Assembly (NCBI RefSeq): GCF_008831285.2
Contig: NC_045150.1
Span: 5,408,001 to 5,468,000, forward strand
Reading direction: 5' to 3'
From: Nymphaea colorata
Lineage: Eukaryota > Streptophyta > Magnoliopsida > Nymphaeales > Nymphaeaceae
DNA length: 60,000 nt
The translations under genes were made by a program, and so were the position numbers. Under the pieces are notes generated by a model that saw only the letters and a program-made list of their open reading frames with translations, did no database searches and was not told where the DNA came from. Shown here piece by piece: positions 12,750-24,347 of this stretch (the stretch's first letter is position 1; every line of letters begins with the position of its first letter).

Positions 12750-13070
12750 CTAAAAGGGATGGCCCTTAGCCATGCAAACACCCTTTTGGGGATGTTGGCA
12801 GGGTAATGCCCACCCAACCAGGCCAAATCCACCCCAAAGGGGCAGTTTTAGCCCAAAACAAACATGCGCCTTGTGTTGTCGTGCTTGGCTACACGCGACA
12901 GCGCCTGGCGCGAAGTGTACAACCACGCAGCGCTTGGTGCAATAGCAGCAAGACGCTGTGCGTCCGTGCGCTGCTCGGCCAACACACTTGTCCCCCTTAT
13001 TGGCTCATTTTTTGGGCCAATGAGGGGGGGTTTCGAGCTCCCCCTTGAGTGGGGTCCACTTTAAAAAATT
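12750..13070. other. GC-rich island of unknown origin
   Basis: A sharp GC-rich block lies in AT-rich surroundings, with recurring GGCC and GCGC words. Overlapping open frames are present (80 and 66 codons) but neither matches a known family. It may be part of an LTR-element leader or a captured fragment. No function is assigned. Confidence 0.3.
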
Positions 13071-13319
13071 TAAAACTTATATTAAAATGTATATGCAAAA
13101 GGGAAAAATGGATTTTTTTTTGTAAAAAAAATGAGTTCAGTTTCAATTTGGGTGATTTCGGGCTCGTTTTAGATCCAGAGTGGGTTCATTTGGTCGTGAA
13201 AATGTTCCAATCGATGCCCAAGGTTCAGATCAAGGATTAGACAAGTGTTTTAAGCTCGAAACATGTTTTTAAAGGTTTTGGCGCAAGATTAAGGCGAAAA
13301 ACAAAGGTGAGATTTGTGT

Positions 13320-13720
13320 GTGCGCTTGCTGTGCTAAATAGTGTCGGAACTTGTTATTTTGATATCGACTTGGGATTTTAAGTTGAAATTCTTGATTTGG
13401 ATCTAAACTTAGTTTTGGGTCTAATTTGGATCCTAAAGCGGTTTTATGGATCCATTTTTCTAATTTGGACTTGATTTCACCTATCATGCTCAATTATCCA
13501 TGCTCAATTATCGACTTTGGCTTCGTATTTTGTATCAAGGTGTGGATTTTTTATCTAAAACTTGGATTTCAGTTTAAATCTTGATCTAAAGTTGGATTTT
13601 GTATCTGAACTTTGCATTTGGACCTTGATATGGATCTAAATGTCCATTTTTTATCTAAGATCGAGATTTGAATATGGGCATGGATCTAAAGGTCTGCTTT
13701 GGGGTGAGCATGGGCCCAAG
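13320..13720 (+). repeat. Degenerate array built on a TTGGATCTAAA-like word
   Basis: The words TTGGATC, GGATCTAAA, TTGGATTTT and ATCTAAA recur irregularly about every 20-40 bp through this stretch. It looks like an old, diverged tandem array. No coding signal is present. Confidence 0.4.
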
Positions 13721-14261
13721 GTCCTAAATTAGTTCCAAATTCTTGTAAAAATGATTGAAATAATTGAAATTTTGTTTAAATAAATGAAATGGTCTTTTGA
13801 AAAAATTTGAGGTGACATGCCCAAACAGTACCCTACATCATGATTTATGGCTTAAGCATGGCTCTTTTGTCTGGTTCTTTCCTCCTCGCTAGCAAATAGC
13901 AGTTACTAAAATCAAAATCATTATTGTTTTATGTCTTATGGATACATTCATTTCAACCTTTTATAACTTAAATGTTTCAAATGAGTTTGCAAGGTAAAAT
14001 TTGACAACTATTATTTTCCTATTTGTGCAAAAGGAAAAGAATCATTAAAGAGGAAGAAAATAAGGTGCTCATAGAAATAACAAACGATCATACTACCGAA
14101 TCGTGTGAACTCATTAGTAAAGGATTATGACGTGGTTAATTGAAGATTTGTAGAAGGGGTCATGATTCAGCTCGTTTTCTCATAGCATTGGGTGTCGCAA
14201 ATTATGGCTTGTGTGTTTGCTCGGTTTTGGCCGCCGTTTTTGGTTAAAAGTGCTCCAAGTT

Positions 14262-14480
14262 AAGCTTGGGCATTGGGCCAACCCGATAAACAGTCGGTAT
14301 CAAGTTGATCCGACACCTGAAACTCGGGCCCAGGCCCGGCTTGGCACCTAAAACTCTAGCTGGAGCCCAAGCCTGACTCCGGCCCAGTCCGATTAAATTA
14401 AAAATATATATTTTCAATATAAAATAATATATAAATATAATTCATTATAATAAAATATTATATGTAAAAATAATAATTAG
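14262..14480. repeat. Dispersed repeat with GC-rich ends and AT-rich centre, copy 1
   Basis: A block rich in GGGCC/GGCCC words (for example CGGGCCCAGGCCCGGC at about 14325-14340) is followed by an AT-only block containing ATATAAAATAATATATAAAT. The same arrangement, including that AT word, occurs at 38820-39110; looser versions lie at 16370-16610 and 19300-19430. It is probably a non-autonomous transposon family. Ends were not resolved. Confidence 0.5.
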
Positions 14481-14722
14481 TGGGGCTCACTTCGGACTGG
14501 TAACTTGTTGAGCGGGTGTCTTTTTTATTCACTAGGTTGGCAAATAGGTAGCCTCCCTGTCATCTACCGGGGTTTGCCCTAGTTCGTTGGCAAATTGAAG
14601 GAGGAATGGTGGGAGCCACTCCTTGGCAAAGTGGATAAACGTTTTACCTTATGGAAGGTCTGCTACTCTATATTGAGTCGGGTCCAACCTCAAGTGAGGA
14701 CCCAACCCACCCGCTCACTTAG

Positions 14723-14930
14723 GGCCTGTTTGGTAGGAGGGAAAGGGATGAATTGAGCAATCCCTCCTTTGTTTGGATAACTAATTAGAAAGGAGAGAAA
14801 GGGGCAAAGCGTGTTTGGTTGCAAGAGAAGGGAAAGGAAAGGAAAGGAAATGGAGGGATTGTTTAGTGTAAATCTCTCCCCTCCCAAATCGGACGGATTG
14901 GGAAGGAAAGGAAATAAAGTAAGTGGAAAA
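14723..14930. mobile_element. Fragment related to the Harbinger-type element at 8045
   Basis: It begins GGCCTGTTTGGTAGGAGGG and continues with TTTGTTTGGATAACTAATTAG and GTTTGGTTGCAAGAGAAGGG. This parallels the complement of the right end of the 8045-8887 element (CTGTTTGGATGGAGGG, TTGTTTGGTTGATTAATTA, GTTTGGTTGCAAAGGG). The far end and any target duplication are not visible, so it is called a truncated copy. Confidence 0.5.
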
Positions 14931-15492
14931 GTTATTTGTTTTTTTTATTGGGTGATCTCTTTCTTGTTTCTTTTGGGGTTGTTATTGTTCTCTTGTGTTC
15001 ACTGTTTTTCTTAAAACAATAGAGATACTGCTGATGGTGTATTTGGTCTCCTCTGATATATACATATACAAAGTCTCCTTGCCTGTGGTTTTTTTCCCTC
15101 ATTATTGAGAGTTTTTTCATGTAGATTTGGTGTGCATCTTTTTTGTTGTTTTATTCCTGCAATATGTTCATTTATAATTAAAATTTCAACATTACATCTA
15201 TTATAGCAGTCATAAACTTGGTATCAGCAGTTTTGAGCACTTTACTATCAAACTAGTTGTTTTGGGCTGTTTTATTGATGTTAAAGGCTGCCATTAGCTG
15301 GGTAATTATTCGATACATATATTCTTGAAGTTTGAGAGTGTTTGTGACAACGTTAAGTGTTGAAATTAACTGGTTTTTGTTTTCCTATGTATTTGTTTAT
15401 AAGGGTAATCAGTCTTTACAAGAATATAACTATATTTTGAGTGTTTTTCAAGTTGAAGAAAAGTTTGTTGGGAAAAAATAGCTATAACAAAG

Positions 15493-15880
15493 TGGTATCA
15501 GAGAACTAGATTTGTTGTGTGCATTCTTATTGAATGATGAAACCGGCTCCCACTAGGATGGTCTCTTTAAATAAAAACAATTGGAATATATAGAAAACAA
15601 AAATGGAGAATTTGCTCTATTGTAAAGTTTTGTATGCACCTATTGAGAACAACATACTAACAAATATGACTGATAATAAATGAAAGTTATTAGACAGGAA
15701 AACCATTGACACCATTAGACAATAGTTAGATGACAGTATCTTTCATTTGGTATCTGCAAAGACGAGCGTGAAGTGATTATGCAGAAATTGCATGATCTTT
15801 ACAAAAAGAAAACAATTGAAAACAAGGCTTTTGAACAGGTAATTGGTAATCTCAAATTTAAAGAAGAAAAACCTATATCG
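15493..15880 (+). mobile_element. Degenerate Ty1/copia 5' end: primer-binding site and gag
   Basis: TGGTATCAGAG at 15493-15503 is the usual initiator Met-tRNA primer-binding site. About 50 bp later a broken frame reads copia gag (UBN2-type) sequence: NKNNWNI, KTKMENLLY, then RKTIDTIRQ-LDDS and IMQKLHDLYKKKTIENKAF. Several stops sit where the family has Trp or Glu. The preceding 300-500 bp may be its LTR, but the start was not located. Pol is absent downstream. Confidence 0.65.
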
Positions 15881-16369
15881 AGCATAGGTTTTTGGTTTTT
15901 GATTCCCTTTTTTGTACATAGGTTTTTGGTGACTGATCAATAATATTCTTGGAGGTTTGATGCAGAAAGTACGTATGCTCGTGAAAAGCTACCAGCACAC
16001 AGCTAAACTGCCTTGAGGATAAATTCGCTTTATATATTAACTCTAAGTATTGGTGGACGGTGATGAATTTGTCAATTACAAAACGATAAGCGATATATTT
16101 GGACAGGGAAACCCTAAAATCATAATAAGTCCAAGCATGGCCGGACCTCGTCGAACCGAACCTGCCAATTGCAATCGTCTATTATTCCATTTCAAATTTC
16201 AAACACTAAACACTTTGAGCACATACTGCCGCCAGCACCTGTCGCTGTAATACTCACTGTCCACCAACACAAGGACCCTCGACACTCACGCCTGTCAGCC
16301 AGCCGTAGAGATTACTTAATGGACTTCCTCCCACTAGTACCCAAAGCCTTAGATTGCGGAAGTTGGGGT

Positions 16370-16610
16370 TGAGCCAGCTCGGGTCTCATTTTGGTCTGGT
16401 TCTGCCCGTTTAAGTTCGGCTGAGCTTGAGCGCCGTTCAGCCTAAGCCCGGCCTAGCTCTTTTAAATTTTATTTAAAAAATATAGATTATATATATATAT
16501 ATATTATTTAAATTAATAAAAAAGCTTATTGAGCTCGACTCGGTTTCAACGTGAGCCTAAGCCGGCTCAAGGCCATTTTCACCACCCAAGCTCGGCCTGA
16601 CCCTACTAGA
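16370..16610. repeat. Dispersed GC-ended, AT-centred repeat, copy 2
   Basis: Flanks rich in CCCGGCC, GAGCC and CTCGG surround an AT-only centre at about 16455-16520 with a (TA)n run. Organisation matches the repeats at 14262 and 38820, although base identity looks lower. Confidence 0.4.
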
Positions 16611-17252
16611 ATCTCATCAATATTCGAGTTGTATCCGTTCAGTTTAGTGACATAAAATTTGTTTTCGCGTTACAGTAAATCAACTATCCATCCTTAATAA
16701 AAGATTGCATTAAAAACTATGCATTACTAGATCGACCCTGTGAAATAATCTCGTCTTCAAAAGTAGTTTTCAAATATATATATATATATACCCGTAGAGA
16801 GAGAAAGAAAAGATTATCTTAGAATTAGTTTTGAAATAATTGTGTAATATATAGAGGTGGGGGAGTGAACAATAAATGTCTCCATTGCATTAGTATTGTC
16901 AATGAAAATTTATTTCAGGAGAGGTCGTTGCCTCTCCTCCGTTCAGTTGAGCATTGTGGGTAGTATTGGGTAATGTTGTAACAGTGTGCTTGTAAAGCGA
17001 GGGATAGCTTAATAATGCGTATTGAAGTGTAAGTATTAGGACAAAAATTATTTATTGTATAATATGCACAAAATAGTGTAAAAAAACCAATAAAACAAGC
17101 AATACAAGTACTAAACAACTTAAGTAAAAGTTATAGCTATCATTAAATGGCCATGAAGCCCTTCAACTAAACCATGCAAAAACTTTGGTGGCCAAATCAT
17201 ATCAAACATTAGAAAACTTAAAACATATTCACATTACCTAACATATAAGCTT

Positions 17253-17534
17253 ATTTTCTTACATGATTTTTTTTTTGTGATGTGAGTGAGAGGTTCATCC
17301 CCACCGCTTCGAGTGAGTCTCCAAAGCCCCACCATTCCCTCTGCTTTTAGGGTCTTGAGCTGCGTCTGTATTAGCAATAGCAACGGTGCATCTGTCACTT
17401 GGATGACACACCCTACTACCTTAAGACATATGAGGATAACGCTCACGAGAATCAAATTACATACCTACCTTTTTATATGTCCTTAGCTTGATCATCTATC
17501 CTATGCCCCTTGATGCATTTTCTTACATGATTTT
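17253..17534 (-). mobile_element. SINE-like retroposon with 18-bp target-site duplication
   Basis: The insert at 17271-17516 is bounded by identical 18-bp copies of ATTTTCTTACATGATTTT, at 17253-17270 and 17517-17534. On the minus strand the insert ends in an A run directly against one copy, the signature of target-primed reverse transcription. The body is about 245 bp and ends with GGGGATGAACCTCTCACTC before the tail. Possible tRNA-like A and B boxes are weak. It could instead be a retrocopy of another short RNA. Confidence 0.7.
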
Positions 17535-17789
17535 AACTTACTTCAAAAACACATAAATATGTCGATTATCTTTTAGTTGTTATAAATCATTCTTTAGATG
17601 GAATATGTTTTATAATATAAAATTATTTTTTGCTATAAAAGTTTTGGCATCAAATTAATCTTTTATTTTAAGTTAAAGTTCTCATTAAGAAAATACCTTT
17701 AAGCGGCAATAATCACTTTTAATAAATTAACTCGATCGGCTAAAGAGTGAGAATGAAGAATGAGACTGATGGTACTAGCAGGCAGGGAC

Positions 17790-17970
17790 AAAGCAGCAGT
17801 AGGGCCCTCAAGGGCCTTGGCACCTATTTCAAACAAAATTAATAATTTATATATAAATTTAAAAAAAAATTATTTGTTTTATATAATAATTTTGAAAATT
17901 GATATTTACTCCTGTCAAAATTTAGAAACTTTAATTTGGCCCCCCTCATGAAAATTTTCTGGCTCCACCT
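17790..17970 (-). repeat. Dispersed GGGGCC-AAATTTT repeat, copy 1
   Basis: On the minus strand it reads GGAGCCAGAAAATTTTCATG, then GGGGGGCCAAATTAAA, an A/T-only middle, and GGCCCTTGAGGGCCC. The same plan is seen at 30066-30245 and 50283-50430 (GGGGCCAAAAT or GGGCAAAATTT, AT centre, ATCTGAG-GGGG, AAGGCCCC). It is non-coding and probably a transposon end. Confidence 0.45.
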
Positions 17971-18339
17971 TTACGAGCAGGGGAAAGAGAGGAACACCAA
18001 TAAGAGAAAGAAAGAGAACAAGAGATTGAATAATAAAGGGGGAGAATCTTTCACCAGGTCATAGGTCATGAACCTCCCACAACTTTTGTTTACTTAGTTC
18101 AAGGCCATTGTAACAGATTGAAGACTAGCTGTAGGGTCAGCCAAATTAGGGGGAAAAATTTGCCCTTAGATCACCAATCCTCTAATGAGTGCCGCCGACA
18201 CTAGTGAAGTTTACTGACAGTCCCTAGCTATAAGTAAGCCCCATCAGTGTGTCGCTGGTGCTCAGCAGGAGACGTGGTGGCCTTCCTATGTAACGTGTCT
18301 AGAGCCGGTTAGGGAAAGTGATAAAACAACTCAATCCAC

Positions 18340-18513
18340 TTTTAGGCTTGGGCCTCTGGTTTGGTAGATCCCAACCCACCCACTAGTAGTTTCAGCTCCA
18401 ATCCTAAAAATGCTAGGAACCAAGACAACAATTTATTTTAATAACCATCTTCTTACACTTGAAGATCCCTCACAATCTTCAATAAAAAATTCAATTTTTG
18501 GGGTGTTACAGGC
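18340..18513 (+). mobile_element. LTR fragment related to the one at 48986-49126
   Basis: Both stretches share GATCCCAACCCACCC, a TTTCAG block, a GCCAAGAC/ACCAAGAC block, GAAGATCC/GAGATCC, and end in GTTACAG. At 49126 that end abuts a primer-binding site, so this is read as the 3' portion of the same LTR family. No internal coding was recognised after it. Confidence 0.45.
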
Positions 18514-18633
18514 GAAGTATTGGCTTTCCCCACGAATTCTTTTTCTAATCTTTTTAAGAATAGGGGTCGTCCAATTAAACCAAATCGGGACGGTCCATGT
18601 GGAGTATGTGGGGGACAATGCTTGGTAATGTAG

Positions 18634-18634
<1 letters not shown>

Positions 18635-18674
<40 letters not shown>
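18635..18674. repeat. (TA)n microsatellite
   Basis: Uninterrupted alternating TA of about 40 bp. Confidence 0.9.
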
Positions 18675-18679
<5 letters not shown>

Positions 18680-20119
18680 ATGTTGTCAGGTAACAACTGT
18701 TTTTAGTGACTGATTTTAGATTTTAGAATCCTGTTGTCCTCGTGGAAGGAAATGATTGATCAATATGATTTACAAGACTTATGGTTGTAAAAGGAAAAAG
18801 AAAAGTGGGTGTTTGTATATAATCAACAATAGTTATGTACAAACGTAATTAACATGCAAAGAGTTGAAAGTATGAAAGCAACTTTTAAGAAGAATCAATA
18901 ATGTGTTTAATAGCTTTTTGGTGCATACTAGTAATGGTAAAAGATCGTTAACTTCTATTCATTCGGCAACATCGAGATACGATAGATTTAAAATCTCTTT
19001 TTCTTCAACCTTTCAATTGACAAATAACAAGCAACTTTTCTGAACTTTAGGAAACGGGAAAAGAAGTAGAAGATTCAGTCTTATTTTGTGAATGATTTTA
19101 GAGAGTTATTTTGTTGTTACGTGCCAGATGACTAAAGGTAAAAATCTGTTACTAAAGATACTATGAATCATTGCTTAAAGAAAGATCATGAACGGTCATA
19201 AATTGTCACTGGTGCTCATATGATACCTATTTTTTATTGACATATTGTTAACTTTTAACCATCTAGTAAAATTCGACGTATAGCAACATAAAGCTTTTAT
19301 GTATATATATATAACTGCATTTTTTATTGTCATATATAAATATATTTATGTATAAATAAATACATAAATATTTTTTATTTTTTTAAAGTAAACTGGGCCA
19401 GGCCCAGCTTGGCCCTAGACCACCCCTATCGCCATCGTGTTTCTTTTTATTTTTATAATTCATAAGAGCCATTGGATCGGGTACAATCAACGGCACTCCT
19501 CACCGGTTTATTTGACAGATAAATAAGGATTAGAGTTCTAGAGTTGACCTGTTTATTTATTTTTAGAACTTAAGTAACTTCGATAATTGACAGAGCTGGA
19601 GAAAATTACTTATTCCTTAGAAACCCCACCCGTGTAAGTTTTTGAATGCCCTACCTACCTATCAAAGTAAAAAGAAGAAAGAAGAGAAAGAGAAAGAGAA
19701 AGAGCAAATAAAAAAATAAAAAAAAAGCCATGGGACTTGGAACAAGAAGGACAACTTACGTGTTTGGTGGCTAACAATGGGCCTCATGTTTTATGGCTTG
19801 AGGAAACTGGACATGTATTTCCCATTTATTTCCTCATTACAGAAATAGTCCTCCAAGTTACATTTTCCTAATTTCCGACTGCAAACATATTTTCTATATG
19901 CTTGAAGCTCTGTTTATGGGCCATAACTTATAAGGTTCTTTGTGTTAAGTGCCTAACAATAGACTTGTATATATATATATACAAATTGTCAATTTTGTAA
20001 GCCATGAACGCCGGAGTGGACAAATGCAAACGTTCAAAATCTAGGCCTGTTTCTTAAAATGCTCCTTTTCCGGGGTCCTCCTTGTAATTGTCATTAAACG
20101 GAAAACTGCAGCAAAATGA
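18675..20119. other. Intergenic upstream of the membrane-protein gene
   Basis: AT-rich, without a recognisable gene. At 19300-19430 there is an AT-only block followed by CTGGGCCAGGCCCAGCTTGG, a further partial copy of the GC-ended, AT-centred repeat. A GAAAGAGAAAGAG run lies near 19680. The last few hundred bases should hold the promoter of the next gene, but no TATA box could be assigned with confidence. Confidence 0.4.
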
Positions 20120-20234
20120 ATGAGAATAACACTCACGCCTGCTCTCTTTTCAGAAAACAGGTACTCGCGGAGAACGGAGCTCCTCTGTCCTCAAAACAGA
20201 GCATCGCTCTCTCTTTCTCTCCATAGAGATCATC

Positions 20235-20879
20235 ATGATCGGGTACATCGAAGACGTGGAGAACGAGTGCTACTTCACGCAGAGGAGGGATCATCCTCCT
20301 CCTCCTCCTCCTCCCCACCTCCCCGATACGGCGGCGCCGTCGCCCAAGGAGTCTGCTCAGCAGTCGCTCAGTGCCATCATCCAGCTGCATTTCGAAAAGA
20401 CCCTCGAGAAGAAGTACGCCGTGGACCTCCAAAAGAAGCAACTGTGGCGTTTGTTCCTCCTCTTCTTCATCTTCCTCGCCCTCTTCCTCTCCGGCCTCTC
20501 TCAGTCCTCCCGCCTCCGCTGCCGCCACTTCTGGGCGCCCATCGGCCTCCTCTCCCTCGCCCACCTCGTCTTCTACGTCTCCGTCGCCCAAACCCTCCGC
20601 TGCATCAACGGGTTCAAGTACCAGAGGAGATGCCACAAGCTCACCCTCGGCGTCGCCACCGAGAAACTCCGGAGGCTGCAGAGGGTCGCCGGCCGCGGCG
20701 CTGGTGAAGATGTCCGGTTGGATGAGGAGGATGAGGAGGAGATGGCGGCCGTCCGGTACCAGGAGCCGCCGGAGAGCTACATGGCTAAGTTCAAGAGAAA
20801 CTGGGCCCTCTACTTTAGCCTGTTGGTCTTCACCTACTGCTTCATGGTCTCTGCCACGGTCAGCATCCTCTGCTTCTAG
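20235..20879 (+). CDS. Conserved plant membrane protein of unknown function (214 aa)
   Basis: Single uninterrupted exon from ATG 20235 to TAG 20879, with much higher GC at third positions than its surroundings. The N-terminus is cytosol-like, with a seven-proline run (residues 21-27). A conserved amphipathic segment follows (QQSLSAIIQLHFEKTLEKK, about 42-60). Three hydrophobic helices follow at about 71-89, 100-119 and 191-212, the last ending the protein. Between helices 2 and 3 lie a Cys/Arg-rich stretch (RCINGFKYQRRCHKLTLG, about 122-139), an acidic run (about 163-169) and YQEPPESYMAKFKRNWAL (about 175-192). The pattern recalls a plant family that I know only as uncharacterised. No enzymatic motif is visible, so no function is proposed. 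A CT-rich leader (20205-20222) precedes the ATG, and the 3' UTR probably ends near 21100. Confidence 0.85.
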   Translation: MIGYIEDVENECYFTQRRDHPPPPPPPHLPDTAAPSPKESAQQSLSAIIQLHFEKTLEKKYAVDLQKKQLWRLFLLFFIFLALFLSGLSQSSRLRCRHFWAPIGLLSLAHLVFYVSVAQTLRCINGFKYQRRCHKLTLGVATEKLRRLQRVAGRGAGEDVRLDEEDEEEMAAVRYQEPPESYMAKFKRNWALYFSLLVFTYCFMVSATVSILCF

Positions 20880-23800
20880 TTTCCACCAACACACGCCCAG
20901 AGTCCGACGATTTCTCCCTTTCTCTCTCTACATCCAGTCGGCCCTCGCTCTGCACAGGGAGCTGAGACGCTTTCCTAGGTATTCCGATGTACCACCATTA
21001 GTAACTTGCCTGCCGAAGTTCTGTTTTCCGGCTTCTCCCCTTTTGTCTACTGAATGTATTTTATTATTGATCTCTGTCCGTCTCTCCGATAGATGGGGAT
21101 GTTGGTTTCTGCTTTTCTGGGGCTCTGAACTTTTTCATAGCACGTAAATCGGCCTATTGCTTGGTGGCGTCGTTTTCATTGGTTGACATGTTGAGGACGT
21201 TTGTAAGACTTGTGAAATCCATCCCTGATCTCCTGCTACAACTCTAGTACTTCAGAGGCGTTCCTGGCTGTAACGAAGCTTCCAATCTGGCAATCTTTCA
21301 TGGCTGTATCGAAGCTTCTGAACGAGCAAGCTTCATACATTAGTGTTAAGGTGCCGCTTTTCATGCTAAAGATCTATTCGCTGAAGTTCAATTCAATCTG
21401 AGCTTTACTTTTTTGGTATGATAAAGTGGGTGTTATACTAGTTGACACATGTTGGATCTATAAAGACACCAATGCCGCAATCCTTAGGAGCAGGTGTAGA
21501 AGGAACTTCAGTTCTCGATCGAATCACCTGCTCACCCAGATCTAATAGACGTAAGTTGAGGATCATAAGTGTTCACAGTTAGTACTCATGTGCGATACAG
21601 TGACATCTACATGAGCCCTACAAGGGCGACCTCACGTATTGGAAGTTCGAAGGAGAAAGAATGGGATTGGAATAGATTCATCTTATACACGGACCCTTTC
21701 CCTTTCTCCATGTTCTCTTCTACTTAAATACGCAATGGATTTCTCATTGGGGGTCTCAAATCTGTGTTAGCTTATGAAAATCTTGGATTTATGGTCCCAC
21801 AGGTTTATGGTTGTAAAATATGTTGTAGCCTCGGATTTAATATCTAAAGCTATCAAACATCGCATTGGGTTGGTAAGAAGCGATACAACTTTTCAATGAA
21901 TATATGGAAAGGAAGATCCACCATTGGCGGATGTTGAATCTCTCATCCCCTTTTCTGTTGTTTAGGTTGGTAAACATGCAATACAACTTCTCAATAAATA
22001 TGGAATGGAAGATCTACGACTGGTGGATGTTGAATCTCTCATCCCCATTTCTCTTGTTCTTCTTTCAGGGTTTTTTTTTTTTTTTAATAATTTTTAATCG
22101 TAGGCACACTCATAGGCACACTCAAATATAAAATATAAACTTTAACATGTCAACATGCACGTGATAGAGCAAGAGTTGATCATATCTGACACCGTTCAAG
22201 GTTTATGTTTTTAAAGCAAAATTGCCAACCGAAAACATGTGAAAACCCCATATAAGGTAATAATAATTTAATTGGCTTTCATGTAGTAAGGAGACTAGGT
22301 CGAACAAAGGGAATGAAATCATGACAAATAAATATAATCACCTTATTGCCTTTAATCATACAAATGATGCATTTGCAGGCAATTCGCTAAGGCCATGTTT
22401 GTTTGTTATAGATCATTGAGGATATCAGATCCATGGATTTAATGTAGGACCCCTTAATCTGACCTTAAATCCTTGGTTTTAAAGAAGTAGTGTGGATCCG
22501 AGATCCACCCAATTGCTTTTGTCTGAAATCTACTATTTGTTTAAATAGTGGATCTTAAAAACCATTGGTTTGAATTCCTCTAGGAAAAAAAAAGGAATCG
22601 TAAGAGTAATTGCAAAGAATAAACGTTTCTCAATCTAAAGAAATGTAGACAATGAACTCTATTGGATCGATTCCTTTTCCTCAAGCATGAGAGAACTTCC
22701 ATAGATAAAGCCAAAGAATTAGCAAAACAATGAGCAAAGCCGAGGTACAAAACAGCAACAATAACCAATATCATTGAGTGATGATTACCACCAACTACCT
22801 AATACATGGCAAGCTTCAACCAAAATCTAAAGAAAAAAACATCAACTCCTAAAAAACCTAATCCATCCCTAAGCTGTTGACAACAAAACTAATTACATCT
22901 TTGTTAGCCAACAATACTGTGAGGACAAAAGAAAAAATCATAAACCTTGTCATAGGATGATAACCCACCTGATTGCAGAATAAGTTGTGCTAGAAATGAT
23001 AGAAACATCTACTTTCATCTAATGTAAACATTAAACCAAGAAGGAAAAAACTTTATGCGATCAATAAAGAAAACCTAAATCTAGCAACTTTGGAGAATAA
23101 CAATGAACATAAGAACAAAATAGAAAACCTATAAACTAAACAAAAATTAACAAGTAACAACCAAGAATGCAAGTTTTTTGTTAGCAACAATAATGGAAGA
23201 AATTGACAGAGAGAAGATGTAGCAATAGTGAAATCATCAGCATCCAACTGGTTTTTTGGCCACAAATTTTGCACAAAACACTGTAGTTGACCTTGGAAAC
23301 AATTCGTAGTGGATACTTATATATATAAGGATAAATATTTAAGATTCACATTTATAAATAAAGAACTTTCCAAACACTGGTGTGGGCAACTGCCCACACC
23401 AGTCATAATGTGGCTACGCCACTGGACACAATTGAGCACCTAGAACCAACAAATGCATAAGAAAAAACCAGAATAGAAGAAGACAAATGCCCAGTGATGT
23501 CTTTTTATTCCCATTAGGAATTGGAAGCTTTCAACATCTTCACACCTAGGCATGCATTCTGCAAAATTTTCCTTGAAGTCATTTTTTTTATTCAATATAT
23601 TACCCATGTTTTTTGCTGTATTTTAAAAAATATACTATAAATTAACAAAGTAAATGATGCGCATCTAGCCAAATATGAGAGACTGATATTGCTATTGTAT
23701 TATCACCATATGTAAGTAAGTACAACTTTAAGATGGATCCCACTTGTGGCCTCTATGGCGACTCTAAACAACAACCCAAAGGTTTCTATAGTCTAGTCAT

Positions 23801-24306
23801 ATAAAAATATGCCATAAAAAGCTAACTTTGTAAGTGATGGTTCACACATATACATTGTTCAAATGGCCACTAATGAGTATTAACCTTAAATTATGTTGAG
23901 AATCAATAATATAATTGATGAATTCATAATTCATTTTTAACCTTAAGTCTGCCCAAAATATACTTGGTGGCATATCCATTCCTGTCCAATTTCATTAGAC
24001 CATAGAAACTAGTGCCTTTACTTGACTTCTTTTGCAAGTATCTTCCAAGGTGTATATTTATTCATTTTCATGGTATTTCTCTTTTTCTCTCAAATGTTTT
24101 TATAATTCATGAGTGTAAATGCTACATTATTGTAACCAACATCTACTTCACAAAGTAATTTTATATTTTCCAAGAAACACCAAGACTACCAGCTAGTTCA
24201 CCCATTCTAAAATGCAAAGGTGTCACTTTATAATGTAACCTCAACATATGGGACAAGTGAGAAGGTGGCAAAATATGATTATGATCACTAACAAATATAC
24301 ACACAG

Positions 24307-24347
<41 letters not shown>

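Noticed and set aside
20133-20894. Long open frame (253 codons) on the minus strand over the membrane-protein gene
   Set aside because: Shadow of a GC-rich coding exon; its sequence is low-complexity Glu/Arg with no family features, while the plus frame has clear helices and conserved loops.
20371-21147. 258-codon plus-strand frame overlapping the membrane-protein gene
   Set aside because: Ser/Pro-rich low-complexity shadow frame; it runs through the true stop into the 3' UTR.
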